Shown one piece after another: positions 1-13,356 of a DNA stretch of 64,000 nucleotides. This DNA comes from Lunularia cruciata. Its lineage: Eukaryota > Streptophyta > Marchantiopsida > Lunulariales > Lunulariaceae. Location: positions 54,836,593 to 54,900,592 of the forward strand of contig OX419759.1 of NCBI GenBank assembly GCA_948567375.1, written 5' to 3'. Each line of letters opens with the position of its first letter. Within the stretch, counting starts at the first letter, position 1. The position numbers were made by a program, and so were the translations under genes. The notes under the pieces were generated by a model. It searched no databases, was not told where the DNA came from, and saw only the letters and a list, made by a program, of their open reading frames with translations.

Positions 1-3000
1 GTAGAATTTAATTCAATTTAAAGACTACAAGAAATCTACAAGATTCAGGTCAAAATGTTACTAAATTTTGATGATGACATACAGTAAATTGAGAAAATAA
101 TCAAGTATATCTTGATCATTAACTTTATATGAGCGATCTAACTCACCACCCACAAGGCAAAGAAGAAGGAAACTGCCTTTACTAATAAAATTCATAGTTA
201 AAATTATAATATATTCGACATAAAATAAATGAACTCTTCATACGTTAAAGACTAAATTCATCAAGTCAAATGCAAGTTTGGGTCATAGAATTATTGCTGA
301 GATTCATATATTTTAAAAAAAGGACTTTACTGTAATATACTATAACCCCACCAAAAAGACATTTAACATAATGCTTATATTTAAATGGTAACCTAGTTTT
401 ACACATTAAGTGGGTATCTTTATAAGCCATTTGGCAGGTCAATTCCTCAGACAATATAATATGCATCTCTATGTCTAAAGTGAAATGAATAAGTTGTGCA
501 AGAAGATCAGTATTTCAACAGGAAATGAATCTTGTATCCCGAAATATAGTGCAAGAATGAAAGACTTAATTTCCTTCATCCTTAAATGCATCGCACACCG
601 ATAAATTCACAAATACGGATCAAAATGGTGGGAACTCTTGGGAATAACCCGTTTACTTCAAGCCAACAACTGATCCCGGATGTGCACAGCAATGTATCAT
701 AAAACCATCTTCTGAATTTTCTAGTAATTTTTTATGCAAAAAGGTTTTGTTACATTATCATTCATTGATATTCCTCCTGAATAAAGAGATGAATTAAAAA
801 TTTTATTTCCTGATTTCTAAGTTGTATATCCTATTTTTTTAGATAATATGTAAAGGTTAATAAGAAATATAAAATTTATGCTTATTATTTATATTCTTAA
901 ATAAATAAATCAATCAATCAATCAGCTAGTTTATTTAGGATCAATTCTTGAATATTCATCAAGGTTTAAATAGACGGATTATCTTAAAGTTACTTTACAT
1001 TTTACTTTTGTACATTTGAAACCACCGTAGGATTGTTCTGATTGAATAATTAGCTTTTGATGATAATATACTTACATTGAGAGATTTACAGTATATTTTG
1101 TTATGATTAAGAATTTTATCTTTCGTAAAATGTAGATATAATGAAAAAACCTGTTTAATAAGATGTTAAATACATAATTGAGCAGTGTATACCATAAAAT
1201 TGTGGAAATGAAAATTTGAGTATAAATGGAGATGTTTGGAAAAAATAGAAAAGGATAATTTTATAGTTCTTCTCTTATTTTATGAGAAGTATTTAATTAT
1301 ATTTAATATGAAATTTAATATGAAATTTACTATAAGTAAGTAGTTTGTATGAAAAGGTTCTTCTAATAAAAATATTTATACTGTTGAATATTATTCATGC
1401 ATGTAACATATCAAAATATATCAAAAATATCAATATGAAAAGATAAATTTTATATAATAGATATTATTTTACTATATATATTATTTTATATTTATTGCAA
1501 AATATACAACTTCTCTAAGTAATTTATTATCTTATTCTATTATCTATAATACTTTATCCAAACAATTAAAGGTCTTTGCACATTTCTATTATTCTCTTGT
1601 AATGCTTGTGTAACTTTTTATTTATGCAAGGAATTGAATTTTCATTGCTTCCTCTCCATTACAAGTCAATAATAGCTTGGAGGTGCATCATATTATTATC
1701 TCTAGGATTTTCTATAATTGATATTGCTTGCAACTCTCATCCAAAGTTGGAATCCTTCACAATAGTACATATTGTTCCTCTATCTGGTCTATGTATCTAA
1801 TGGAATATTTCATTCAATAGTTCTTAATCTTAATACTATGTTGCATTAAATAGACCCTCTATTAATAAGTTTAGTATCAATCAGCACTAAGTATACTTGG
1901 TTTGTGCTCAATGTACTGATAAAGCTCAATAGTCTATATGTACATGAAATGGAAGCTTGCATTAGGAAGTTCATAATCTTAGCACTATTTTGCATAAAGA
2001 AAACCCAAGTAGGCCTAGTGCAAACCAATACTAACTATACTTGGTTTAGATCCAAGTTGAACTTTGAGTTCAATAGTTCTTACAATTTCCATTGGATTGA
2101 GCACAACCTCTTTGTAATTCAAAATCCTTACATTATGATTCACTCATCTAGCAGCTCAATTGTCTATAGAGTTTGATTAAATTTAATACAAGTTTTATTT
2201 TGACTCATAATTCTTAACCCATGAATCTTAGATTGATCAAAATGGTTTCATAGTTGAGCATTAGTTCTAGGAATAAGATCAAGGTATCTCTCCTTAATAC
2301 TATCATGCCTTAGGTTATTATATACCTACATATGGTAATCCTACAATCCACTTAATATCCTTGGATCAACTCCTAAAGTTGTCAAAATTGTATCCAAAGC
2401 CGACCATGGAGACTATTTTCCTATAGTTTGAACTACTCAAAACCTTCTCTTCTTTTTGTGTTTTTTTTCCAAAATTATATCCTAATAAAAATAGTGAAAT
2501 TCAAATTTCAAAGCATTCCAATTGATATGGATTTAGATCAGACTTTGTCTTATAAAGAAGTTTTTGTCAAGGGTTTGCCAATGATAACAAGAGGTGCTCT
2601 AATTATGGTTTTAGATGTGCTTGTGGCTCATTTTGAAGTTATTGGAATTCAAGTTCTAATTTTGAGACATTAAGACTTTGTTTGTATGTCAATTCAAATA
2701 AATCTCTTGATTCTTATGTGCGTATAATGATCTTGGTCTTTTTGGAAATCTCTCAATAAGAGCTTTTTATTGAAACCAATATTAAGCACATCATACAAGT
2801 CTCCAAGGAATAAATCTACTAACTTGAGGTGAAAATTTTCCACTTTGGCATACGGATACAAATTGTAATAATTGTTATAATTGGTATTTGGTTCCTTTTT
2901 TATTTGTAATAATTTGATTACTCAAGCTCTTGGGCTTTAGTCTTGTAGGAATCATCATGATTAAAGCTTTTCAACAAAGTAAAGGTAATTCTAAATTTAT

Positions 3001-5560
3001 TTGTACTCTAATAGTTTAACTCTAAGTATATGGAGGCTTTAGTGTTTCATGTCCTACTTATGACATATGATCCAATTCAAATCTTGAGACTTCAACTTTC
3101 AAGTTCCAATCTCAGATTGAGAATTTTGGATTTCCAAAGGCCTTGTTTGTACAAGTAAGATGTTACGATTGTAACAATCCATGTAAGACCTAGCAAATCA
3201 TCTCTCCTAAAATACCTTGAAGTTATCTTGTTGATAATGTCATTGAGTACAAGACTTTGTATAGTGTGCATTTCTTGCACATCTGATCTAAGGTAGAATA
3301 CTCCACAACAATTCATGTATGAAATTAATTACTATCTCCTTCAAAACATTTGAAGGTATGCCATGACCACAACATTTCCTTTGCTCTCGAATAGACTTTC
3401 TTTTTTGACTCTTCTTCCCAAGCTCTCATTAACTAGTATATTTCATATTTTTGCCCTTACTTAAGTCTTCTCTCACATATTGAATATCTGAAGCTAGAAT
3501 TCTAATAATTCTTATATTTTAAAACAATTTGGAAGATATTATAGGTTTTAATGACTAATTTAGTCAAAGTAAACTTGGCTTAATATCCAAGGTATAATTC
3601 ATAAAATTTCTTGAGATTCTCTCTTGCCTTGTAATCTTCTTCTACAAATTACTAGTAAAAATACTATTGTTTGTAATGTGGCTCATTTAGAGCAAAAACT
3701 ATTGTTTTATAATAAAAATATGAACTTTATCATATAAAGACCCATATAGATGGGATAGAAACATAATGCAAAAGATGGATCAAAATATATATTAAATTTA
3801 ACATATTTGACTTGGAAGTTATAATGTAGTTCTAATAGGATTTAATAGGATTTACTATATGTATTTTAGGATTGATAATATCAAAATCCTCCTAATCCAC
3901 AACAATAATGAGATATTACTTGAATACAAATTCATCTTCACAATGCACTAAGCTTTGAAATCCAGGAACTCCTAATAAAGATGATGAATTTAGTAAGGTA
4001 ACTAACTTTAATTTTCTTATGTAACTAATTTTAATTTTCTCATTATCATCACATATGAAATATCAAACATTAAAGAATGAGCAAGCACTTATTCTTGGTT
4101 ACTCCGCAAATCCTTTTCTTATCAAATTCATCCATAGATTATGGTTTTGCTTATCAAGTTCCTTGAACTCCAAGCAAGCACCACGCATGGTTCCTAAATA
4201 TATATTATTTGATACAACTCATCAAACCCTTGCTCTTATTGGTTGCATAAATCTTATTAGTGTCAATCTCATCCATAGAAGCTCTTTAACATCCTAAGGC
4301 ATGTCTCTTAAATATGAATTGCATAATCCTATTCAAACAACTATTATACATCAATGGATATAATTGTTGATTTGTCATCTTCCAATAAGGAGTCTATCTC
4401 CTCCTCCACCACCAGCTCAACCACATTCTTACTTTTCTTCTTGGTATAATTATTGGCTTCTTCTTCCCTTGTTTGCTATGGTACCTTCCACATCAACCTT
4501 CTCTATTTTGCAACTTATATGCCTTTTTCAAACGTGAAAGATCTGAACTCTACTTCAACAACCACCTTCTCTACCTTCATCTACTCAGTATATAAACTAT
4601 CATGTTTCTTGAATTCCTTGTATGAAATGGAGGATCCCATGAACATATTGGTAAGCAATTTATGTTAAAGCACTAACTTGACATTCTTGTCCTCCAAACT
4701 ATGGAAGTTAGAAAAGGCCTCAAGAAACGGTTTCACAGAGGAAATAATTTAAGGAAAAATGAAATAAACTACAAAGGAAATCAAGTGTAAACAAGGAAAT
4801 AAAATTATGCATAAAAACTCCTTGTTGATATGGCTCGAAAAAACAACAAATAGAAGATACACAAGTTGTGAATTAACATGTTGCACTATATGTGTAAAAT
4901 GTTCAAACAAGAAAAATGTGCATTAGAGAATTTTGTATACATAATAACTTATGGATAAAAGTATCTCGCTTTGTTCCGTATAGATACCAAACACTCCAAC
5001 TACATATATTAGCTAAAAAATTGATAAATTTGGTAAAAAAATCCATTAAATAGAAATTGGTTTGAAATTTGACTCACTTAGCTCCTTCAGATTACAATTG
5101 CAAAGTCCTATTCCATTTTTCCTCCTAGAGCACACTAAAGCGGATCTAAACCACACTATGTATGTAGAAAAACTTCAATAAGAATAAATGTTTGAAGTTG
5201 CAAAACTAATCTCAAGAGATTATCCATATGGTATTCACGGTAAGCAAATATAAGCCAGGTCATTACATTACCGGTATAAAATGATAAGATTCCTCAAAAG
5301 TATTCTTTCGCTTCACCATTTTGATTACTACAATGAAAAAGTTTTAAAATCTGTTGAGAAAGGAATTCAATGGAACAACAAAGAAGCTAGGTGGATGAGC
5401 AGATTTGGAGTGGAGAGCGACAAATTTACTAAAGAAAAGAATTATATAAAATTTAATTGACATCTCAATATCCAAACTAAGAGGGATAAAGCTAGGAAAT
5501 AAAAAGTGGAATTATAAACATATAAGGATAAAATGTAAATTACAAATTATAAAAATGTGT
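1..5560. other. AT-rich gene-poor block
   Basis: This stretch is strongly AT-rich, with frequent stops in all frames and no reading frame over about 90 codons. I recognise no gene in it. Around 1.6-4.7 kb the base composition is a little less extreme and several short open stretches (for example 2428-2673 and the minus-strand stretch 3092-3316) look like decayed coding sequence of a mobile element. I could not match them to a reverse transcriptase, integrase or gag motif. Two similar passages near 1860-1915 and 2015-2050, both around ACTATACTTGGTTT-like or AGTATACTTGGTTT-like cores, hint at an old internal duplication. A small AATC/AATA-rich simple repeat lies near 900-925. Confidence 0.6.
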
Positions 5561-6274
5561 TATTCTAGGATCGATTGAAAACTCCATCGATCTTGCATTG
5601 CAAATGAATGGAAGGGGCTGGAGGTTGGATTACGGTGAGGTATGGTTGGGTGGTGTTGGAATCATGGGGATAGTCCAGTTGGGATTACTTCCAAGAAACT
5701 GGTCATCTAGAACATGTGAGGTTTCTGAATTTTGAAGAAATGTGTGCTTTGCTGCAAATGCCCAAGTTTTGGGAGCAATTCCCGTTGTTATGGTTGATCA
5801 GCTGTCACTAATCAGTATCTGTACGAGGAACAACATCTAGAAAAGGTCTGTCAATATGTCTCAGAGTAGTGAACCTTAAGATGATGTGTTCCCACTGTAC
5901 GGGATAACATAAAGAGGTTTACTCATTGGCTTGAGATCTACATTTGCTTTCACACTCACCAACATTCATTGTCCGAGTTGGGGCAACTTTGAGATCGTCG
6001 TGTTAAACGAGCCATGAAGGTGCAGAAGAAACCCCTAACATCATCAATGTGCTGCCTACTTTGGGTGGGTTGCTTGGATTGCTTCCTGCAACTGTCACAT
6101 GACGAATTTGATCAGAGGATTGCTCGATGCGCAGCACGGATCTGTGTCCCAAGAGACAATTGAGAACCTGCAGATTCAAGTGAATGAGAATTCATCACTG
6201 GGATTGAAGCTGTGCTTCAACAGGTGGGAGGGGAGAAGTAGGTCGTGTCAAATTGATCAGTAAGGCAGTACAGA

Positions 6275-9200
6275 ATGGGTCCGAAGAAGAAGGGACAACA
6301 GCAAGGCGGACCAGTAAAGATGACAAGGAAGGAAAAGATGCTGGCAAAGAAAACTGAAAGAGGCATGAATCTAAATCAAATTACCATCCGTACTCGTCGA
6401 TTGTAAAAGCTTATGTAACTCCGGGGGAACTTACCTTTTCAAAATCGAAGGACCTGGCATACTCATTACTTATGGTAACTTGTAAGCTTGCTTAGAGCTT
6501 CACTGGATGTCCGAAGAGACTCAACTATGACTTTTGGTGCCAGTTCTGAAAGCTTTCCCTGCTTTACCGCAGAAAGATGGAAGGAAGTTTTGCGTCGGAT
6601 GGAGCAAGGTCAGCGCGCAATATCTCCTCCTTTAGTACAGTTGTTCTTGAGCTCGAATACTCAATATGAATGGAGATGAATAAGTCCTCGTAAGGTAAGT
6701 TCGAACTGGGTTCGGTTGTGAGATGCAAAGCATGCGAAACTTTTGTAGAGAGGCTGCAGAAAGAGGTTGAAGCTGTAGCCAAAGCCAAGGAGGAGGCCAG
6801 GATTGCTAAGGAAACCCATGAGGCATGGGTGAAGGCAGAAGAAGATCGGTTGAACGCTGAGAAGAATAGCATGAAAGAGTTTTATGATTGGCGCAAGTCG
6901 GAAATCATCCGCATTGAAGCTGAGGCTAAGGAGGCTTCAGACGTATGTCATCGTCCGTAAGTAGGACAAAATGTGGTGTTGGAAACTGTATCTGTACACC
7001 TTGTAACAGTGAAATATTGAAGAGAAGAAGTTCTGATTGAACCAATGTTTTCGTGTTTTATGATCTTGGCTGCAGTGTAGATTAGACATTTGTTCTAATT
7101 ACTCTTCTAAAGGAATAGCGTTTGTCTCATCTTTCAGATCTACGCTGGATGAGAGTCTCTAAGAAAAGCCTGTTGCTCAGTCAAGTGATAGAAGTGGGTG
7201 GAGGGTCTTATGCAGTGGAAGCGTTACTTGGAAAGCTCCAGACTGCCGCATGCATCAAACGAGGCAGCTCTTAATACTTATCTGGACGTCATGAGGGAAA
7301 CTTTTGACCAGGAACTCGACCCTCTGATGGAAACATTGATTGACATATTCACGGTAAACTTTCCATGCATCATGCTCTGCAACGTAAACCCCTGAACCGA
7401 TTCGAAGGTCAAGCATTATTTTTTCTGTACTCTGCCTTCGAAATTAACACTGCATCTTGGACATGAAGATTATCACAGCATCGGCTTTGACATCTGCGAA
7501 CAATCTCACTTCCTGTTATTCAGGTTGCAACGGGGGCGGAAGAGATCTCGTTGACACGAGAGCAGAAAGGCGACGCTGAAGGAGTAGCCGTGTAAAGTAT
7601 ACTAAAACAATTTTAGTCTTGAAAGATCTTGACTGTAGTACTTAGCAAGGCATATCTCTAGGACGTAACTTGTGACCCCTTTACATCTGAGGAAGGCTGT
7701 TGCTTGCAGAGTACCATCAACTTTTATAGTATCCCTCTGGTTGTTATGGACCTGTCCACTCAAGATCCTTGCACCCTACCCAAGCAAATACTCAAAGGCA
7801 AGTACGCATAATACGAAACTAGACGAAACCAGAACCGAGAGAATATAAGTTGTAAGAGAAATACCTTTTGAGGCTCACAAACGAAGGTTGGGGAGGTTCT
7901 TCCAGATACCGAAGCTACGTACAACGACTCTATGGCCTTGCAGATTGGCGCCTTGATCAGACCACTGCATATCTCCTCCATGTAAGGTGCTGTCTGTGGC
8001 TTCCTTCCTCTCGCCTTACACTCGTGGAATGGTGCTCCTTACGGCTCACTTTTTGTGTTTCTATTGAAACTGTTGGCACCTGTATACTGAATTCACTTGT
8101 CTAGAAGCTGCTGTCGTCCAGTACGACTTTACTATTTGTATCGAACATGTTGTGTACTTCCAGAGATCGCACGAGTATTGGAGGGAGAAACAGGAACATA
8201 TTTTTTGCGCAATAGGACAGAGCTGGAAGTTAGCATTCTGGATCAACCATCCAAAAAACCCGCGATTTCGACTATTGGAACTTCCAGAAGTGATGGTTAC
8301 GATGAATCTTCCAAAACAATTTGCTTTAGCAAATGTTGCTATTCGTTTGCAGCACAGGATGGCGGATCCTGTTTTCAAGCCTAAAAACTCATACATGGCA
8401 ATAGTAGGTGTTCCCTTCGAGTTCTTTCTATTGCTGAATGCATCTGCAAATATTGTATCGATAAAGAACACATGTGCATAGATCTCTGATTAATCAGACA
8501 ACAGAATTAACAAAGAATGTTTAAGACAATGGTTGTGATTCATGTAATTTAGGGCGGAACTTTTGTGATTGATATCCTTGGAGTACCACCTCCTTCCAAG
8601 ATAGTGAAGAATTGGACGCTGGATCAAGGTTTGTAAGTCTATCTCTCTTCTCTGTTTATGTTTGAGGATGATCCTGACATTGTCCCTTCAAGTTTCTCGG
8701 TTTCTCCGGTGATTAGTTTCTATTACATTTAGGTGGGGAAAAGCACGTTGACAAGCGGAACAGAGGTCCACTCTTAGAAACAATACGACGGTATCCAAAC
8801 CAAATCGCCGGCAGTTCTCTTTTTAATTGAGATTCTTGTCCATGAGACATTATTTAGCATTTTCTTGGTCTTCAAGAGATTCAACTGTCTTTCCAGCTCT
8901 CATACACTTTTCTCACGAGTGTCTTCTTCATCTGAGACACTCTACTTTATGGCAGTGTCTTCAAATCTATCTTCTCTCATTATAGTTGGCTATCCGATCC
9001 CTGTGATTGGACAATTGCCACCTGCTCCGGGTGCTGTGCTACCCATCGGCGTTATATTCTTTCTACCAGCTTATATTATTCATCTGAATGCCGCTCCTGA
9101 GATTGGTTGGTGGGATGAGGTAATTGCTGTGATCTTCTCCCATCGCTATCCTGTCTGCTCTTGTGAGACTCCAGATCTTGCAACATGAGATTGACTAGAG

Positions 9201-11279
9201 ATTCACAGCTAGATTGTGTTCTTGGACGCTGGCATTCCAGGGAGCTACACCAGAATCAGGTCTAGCATGTGCAGTAACTCTGATTTGGGTTAAAAGCAGG
9301 AATGGTTTGAATCTATTAAGTCAAGTCATTCTTCTCCTATGATGGTAGGAACCTGATCATATTAGAAGTTATATCTTTACAGCTTCTGTTCACTGACTGC
9401 ATGCATGCTTCGCAATCCCGTTGTTTCTCATCTACAACAACTAGGAAGAATGCATATGGCAAACAGAGGGCATCACTGACATAATTTACGAAGCAAGTAC
9501 ACGGAGAGTGTCTCTGCAGACAACAAAAGCAAAGACCCTTGCCGTAATTCACGTATGTGTTCTGTCAAGCCAAGTTGTTCGCTTCCAGCCTTGCCAAAGA
9601 AGGCTAAAAGCAGCGGAAAAAACTCTGCATTTATACATTTACAGCAAATTCATGCTCTTGACCACTACTTCACTGAATCGTGGAGCAGGATCGAGTGAAA
9701 CAGTTTCCGTACGTATCCTGGAACATACGACCTATCTCTGAGCAAGGTGCTATCATGACTTTGGTAACCCCATTGATGACTTTCACCATCGAGATCGGTA
9801 TCGGATGGTGCAAACTTTTAGCTCCCGTATTTCCAGAATGCGCGTCTTTTGCAGAGGAAGAGGTCTCACCGAAAGTCATGCTTAAGGTGAATGTTTTTCT
9901 CTCAGTTTCGGCCCTCCAAGGCTTGTCATTAATTTGGAGACTCATGATCTCATCTCTATTGTTTCCAACGGATGCGAATCATAGAAGTTCAAGGTCTGGA
10001 AGTTCAGAGGAGATGACTGTGTTCCTACCTGGAACAGTCACTCACTGATGGACCTCTGCTTTATGTGGGTACTAGCTGGTATTGCTTCCGTCCCTTCTTC
10101 TAGCATTTACTTCCGGAAGTGTATGTGTGAAGATAAACTGACAAACTTTATCCAAGTTCCAGAGATTTTCTAAGTGCGGAATTCATTTGCTGCCCAGTGA
10201 CGATGATGCTGAGCATATTGAGGCTACAGTGAAGGTAAGATGAAGTAGTTATTTGACGTGCATTAATCTGGAGATTCTGTGGATACTTTTAATTCCTTTG
10301 CCTTCCAACTGCTGAGTTTACATCGCTGACTTTCTGATATCATCTTCAATTGAACCTAAATGAAGGACGGAGATGTCGAGAGATTTACATGTCTCGACAT
10401 GGCACTCGCTGCTCCGGCCTTTACTCTGGCAAGCAGCAAGTGGAATAGACCTCTCGACAAGGACCACTGTCTTGTACGGTTATTAGAAATACCTGACCCT
10501 GTTGCTCCTCCCACTCTAGAGAAGGTACCTACTACCACCTCCTCACTGTTTGCCCATTCCATCACTAACCTTTTGTCAGCCCCGGACAGTAGAGAAGAAA
10601 CTGTAAACTTTACTATTTCTTCCTTCTTTCTTTCTTTCTTCTATAACAAATTAAATTAAATTCTTCTTTATTTTCCAAATAACAAATTGGAGTTCTTACT
10701 ACATGAAGGTAGTAAACCTGTTCGTCGAGAGAAAGTGAAGCCGATGTTTTGATTCCTGATTGTGAACTAATTGACGGCGGATATTCCTTTTAGTTAACCA
10801 AAAGATTTTCAACCGAAAGTGTTCTCAGTTCACGTCGTTTGACTGGTTTCTGACTCAGAGCAAAGTGGTGAAAACCTTGAATTACACCATAAAAGGAAGT
10901 GCAGTGTCGGACATGTATGAGAAAGCAGAATTTTACTCTGAGGTTCTCCTCACTGAGGTGATATCTCACATAATTTTATCCAGCAGATTGACCGGCAGCA
11001 TCGTCCAAGAGACTAATATTTCAATCTGCAAATATTTCATTTCAATCTGATCGTATGTTCTTAGCAGATCGCGTTTATTACCAGCAAGATCCTGTTCGTT
11101 GTTACAAGGATGTGAATGATTGTTGTGGACCTTTTCAGCACCATGCAAGCTTACTTTTAGCCCTCAAAGGCAAAGTTATGGAGGAATCGCTCAAGAAAGT
11201 AGAGAAGGGTAACGCAGCGTTTACTGAGTGTGTGAAAGATCTTGCATATGCTTTGAGACTATTCACTTTCGGTCCCTAA
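6275..11279 (+). CDS. DNAI7: Axonemal dynein intermediate-chain-like protein, DNAI7/CASC1/IC97 family
   Basis: Members of this family act at the inner dynein arm of motile cilia and flagella, so here the product should serve sperm flagella. My exon model is 6275-6389, 6749-6942, 7216-7353, 7524-7591, 7906-7981, 8164-8403, 8553-8628, 8733-8813, 8986-9119, 9445-9552, 9689-9886, 10163-10234, 10366-10524, 10829-10942 and 11085-11279. All phases join and give about 655 aa; human CASC1, from memory, is about 716 aa. The lysine-rich start MGPKKKGQQQ leads into a charged coiled coil (residues ~40-100). Family signatures follow: WKRYLESSRLPHASNEAALN (~104), IALRLQ-like text, GGTFVIDILGVPPPSK (~278), WQTEGITD (~379), FPYVSWNIRP (~416) and the C-terminal KCGIHLLP region (~480). 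The exon 8/9 junction is uncertain: 8733-8790 joined to 8897-9119 also keeps frame. Exon 14 may end at 10957. The start is the first ATG before the basic stretch typical of the family. Confidence 0.85.
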
Positions 11280-12197
11280 GCACCATTAGCAGGTGATTCT
11301 TTCCCTCTTCAGAATCTGTGATGTTACCCCCAGGCTGTGAGACGGAGAGATTTAAACAATCAAAGCTTCATCTTCTATGTTGTAGTTCAGGTATCCAAGT
11401 ACGGTCTGACAACTCCATAATAACCTGATGATCTAACGCATGTGACTCTTGACTGTTATTTATCGGTGGGTCTGAATGTCTGAATGCAGTGAAAGTTGTC
11501 GAAAGAACAGGCCGGAAGTTCGTGAAGAGCAAAATTCATGGCTCACTAGGAAATGTAGCTATATCTCATTCAGGACTCTGAGAAACATGCACTGAAACTG
11601 TGCATGATGTGATGATCCAATTGAACAGCACCTCCTCTACTTTAATCATCTATATATCAGTCATGCTCGCGTGGTTACTATGAGATGATTCGATTCTCAA
11701 TATGTACGCGTCCTTTTTAAAGCTTTTCCGACCTTGTTCATATTGCATATCTGAGAATTTTCACGGTTGAATCAATGATCAGGAGAAAACCTGAATCAGA
11801 TTATGTGCTTGAACAGCGCCTCATTCATGCACTAGAAACAAGTGGGTTACTGTCTACAATAAAGTGAAACCCAGCGAGAATGGTCAAGCCATCAGATAAT
11901 CCTAAGCGAAAATCAAGGGAAATAAGATCACAGAATACTACACAGAGACTTCAAACTTCTTTCACTTCAGCAGAACGATCTCATCGGATGAGCATAATGT
12001 ATCCCATTGTGCAGAAGAATGTAAAAGCGAAGTCGAAATTGAGAAGGAGCGCAAAAAGTGTAATAGTTGATCACTGCAACAGTGGATCGAGACACATGGT
12101 CCAGTAGCGGCTGAGTTCTGATGTGGAGAGCTTCGCGTTCTTGTGAAGGTTGTATTTGCAAGTACACATCATCCTCAACTCAAGCAGTGACCTCTGT
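11280..12197. other. DNAI7 3' flank, no gene seen
   Basis: The region after the DNAI7 stop codon has the balanced composition of the gene island but no long or spliceable coding frame that I recognise. It probably holds the 3' untranslated region and the intergenic space between two genes that run towards each other (DNAI7 on plus, the cysteine-rich pair on minus). A 75-codon open stretch at 11880-12107 has no recognisable content. Confidence 0.5.
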
Positions 12198-12677
12198 CTA
12201 CAGGCGTGGCGAGGGTCGGTCTACCTCTGTGGAAACATCAGGCGTCATATTCTCCAAGGAATCAAGGCAACAGCAGGGATCTTCGTCTGGTCCACTATTT
12301 GTTGGAGGAAGAGCACTTCGTGTTGGAGGAGGACCCGACCATCTGCAACAGCACCGAGGAGAGGGACAATAAAGAGATTCCATGGCTGCAACAGAAACAG
12401 GGAATTCAATAGAAACTTGGAATGCATCCTCAATATCATGATAGCATTCAGGAAATCTGTCACTCAAGTTTCTAACACAGACATACGGAACACAGTTAGG
12501 AACTCGCAATATATTCTCTTCCATAAAAGAGAAGGCAAAGAGAGAAGAGGACAGCAACCGTATGTCAATTCAGTCTTACTGAGCGTTTGTGTTGGATTTA
12601 ACTCCCGTCCTTCTCGCTGTGTAACAAAAATACAAGACCACCAATGCGATCAGTGAAATAATTCTTCTAGCTTCCAT
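12198..12677 (-). pseudogene. Degenerate paralogue of a small secreted cysteine-rich protein gene
   Basis: This is a second copy of the gene at 13357-13807, about 1.13 kb away and in the same orientation. Exon 1 (12580-12677) starts MEARR and encodes a hydrophobic signal-like segment, ending at a GTAAGA donor. Exon 2 (12198-12385) follows a CTGTTGCAG acceptor and begins at CCATGGA, exactly as in the paralogue. It carries the same layout: a CCC cluster, a GPPPT proline-rich stretch, PDEDPCCC, then a D/S/T-rich tail. Compared with the paralogue, exon 1 is one base longer in the region after the hydrophobic core. The ATG frame therefore ends in phase 2 and reaches a stop in exon 2 without the cysteines. 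Either the gene is dead, or it uses another start or splice site, or the base is a sequencing error. A TATATA motif is present upstream. The function is unknown. Confidence 0.6.
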
Positions 12678-12779
12678 GATGACAGACAAAGGAATCTCTT
12701 GAGATTCAAACTCTTGGAATTTGCTGAATGAAGAACTGAATCTCCAGAAAGTCTAACCGCCTACTTGGTGTGAACAAAC

Positions 12780-12786
12780 ATATATA
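12780..12786 (-). promoter_or_regulatory. TATA box of the degenerate cysteine-rich gene copy
   Basis: On the minus strand the sequence reads CTATATATG about 105 bases upstream of the exon 1 ATG at 12677. This is a normal position for a plant TATA box once a 5' leader of about 70 bases is allowed. It matches the placement of the TATA-like site in the intact paralogue. Confidence 0.4.
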
Positions 12787-13356
12787 GTTGCAGTTCACTG
12801 CCAGGTCTTGTGTTCAAGTAAATATCTCGACCAACGGATGTCGACACTGTTATCTGAACATATACATGTGCATATAAGTCGTGACATACATACCTTGGTA
12901 GGTACATATAAATATCTGTACTTTCGTTGATGTTGCACTTGCGTCTTGGTCCAGTAACCAGTAAGAGACTACGTATACTCTCTCACATCTTTGGTCGTCG
13001 AGGATATATGTAAATGTATACAGGCACATAAACATCTCGAAGTATAAACACACGAGAGAGTTTCTTCAATCAGGAAATTTCATACATTGTGATGTAGATT
13101 AGAGTAACAGGAACTTGCTTTATTTCAACATAACAGTGTCAAATGATCACCGAATGACTGAAGCTCCCACAATGAATGCAGATGCAGAGGTAAAGTCAAA
13201 GAGAAGAAGCAACGCGAAACTGTAGTAGTAAGCTCATCATTACAGTATCAACTATTTCCGTGTGTTCCTAATGAAGGACGTACATGTCGTTAGGAGTACA
13301 CGATCACGTTCCATGCGCGGGTATGAAATCGAAATGCAGCTACCATTTCGCCGGCC

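Noticed and set aside
8061-8471. 136-codon minus-strand open frame
   Set aside because: It lies opposite a DNAI7 exon that has clear family motifs; the antisense frame has none.
12121-12656. Plus-strand open frames up to 168 codons
   Set aside because: They lie opposite the cysteine-rich paralogue and contain no motif; the minus strand has matching splice sites and a homologous neighbour.
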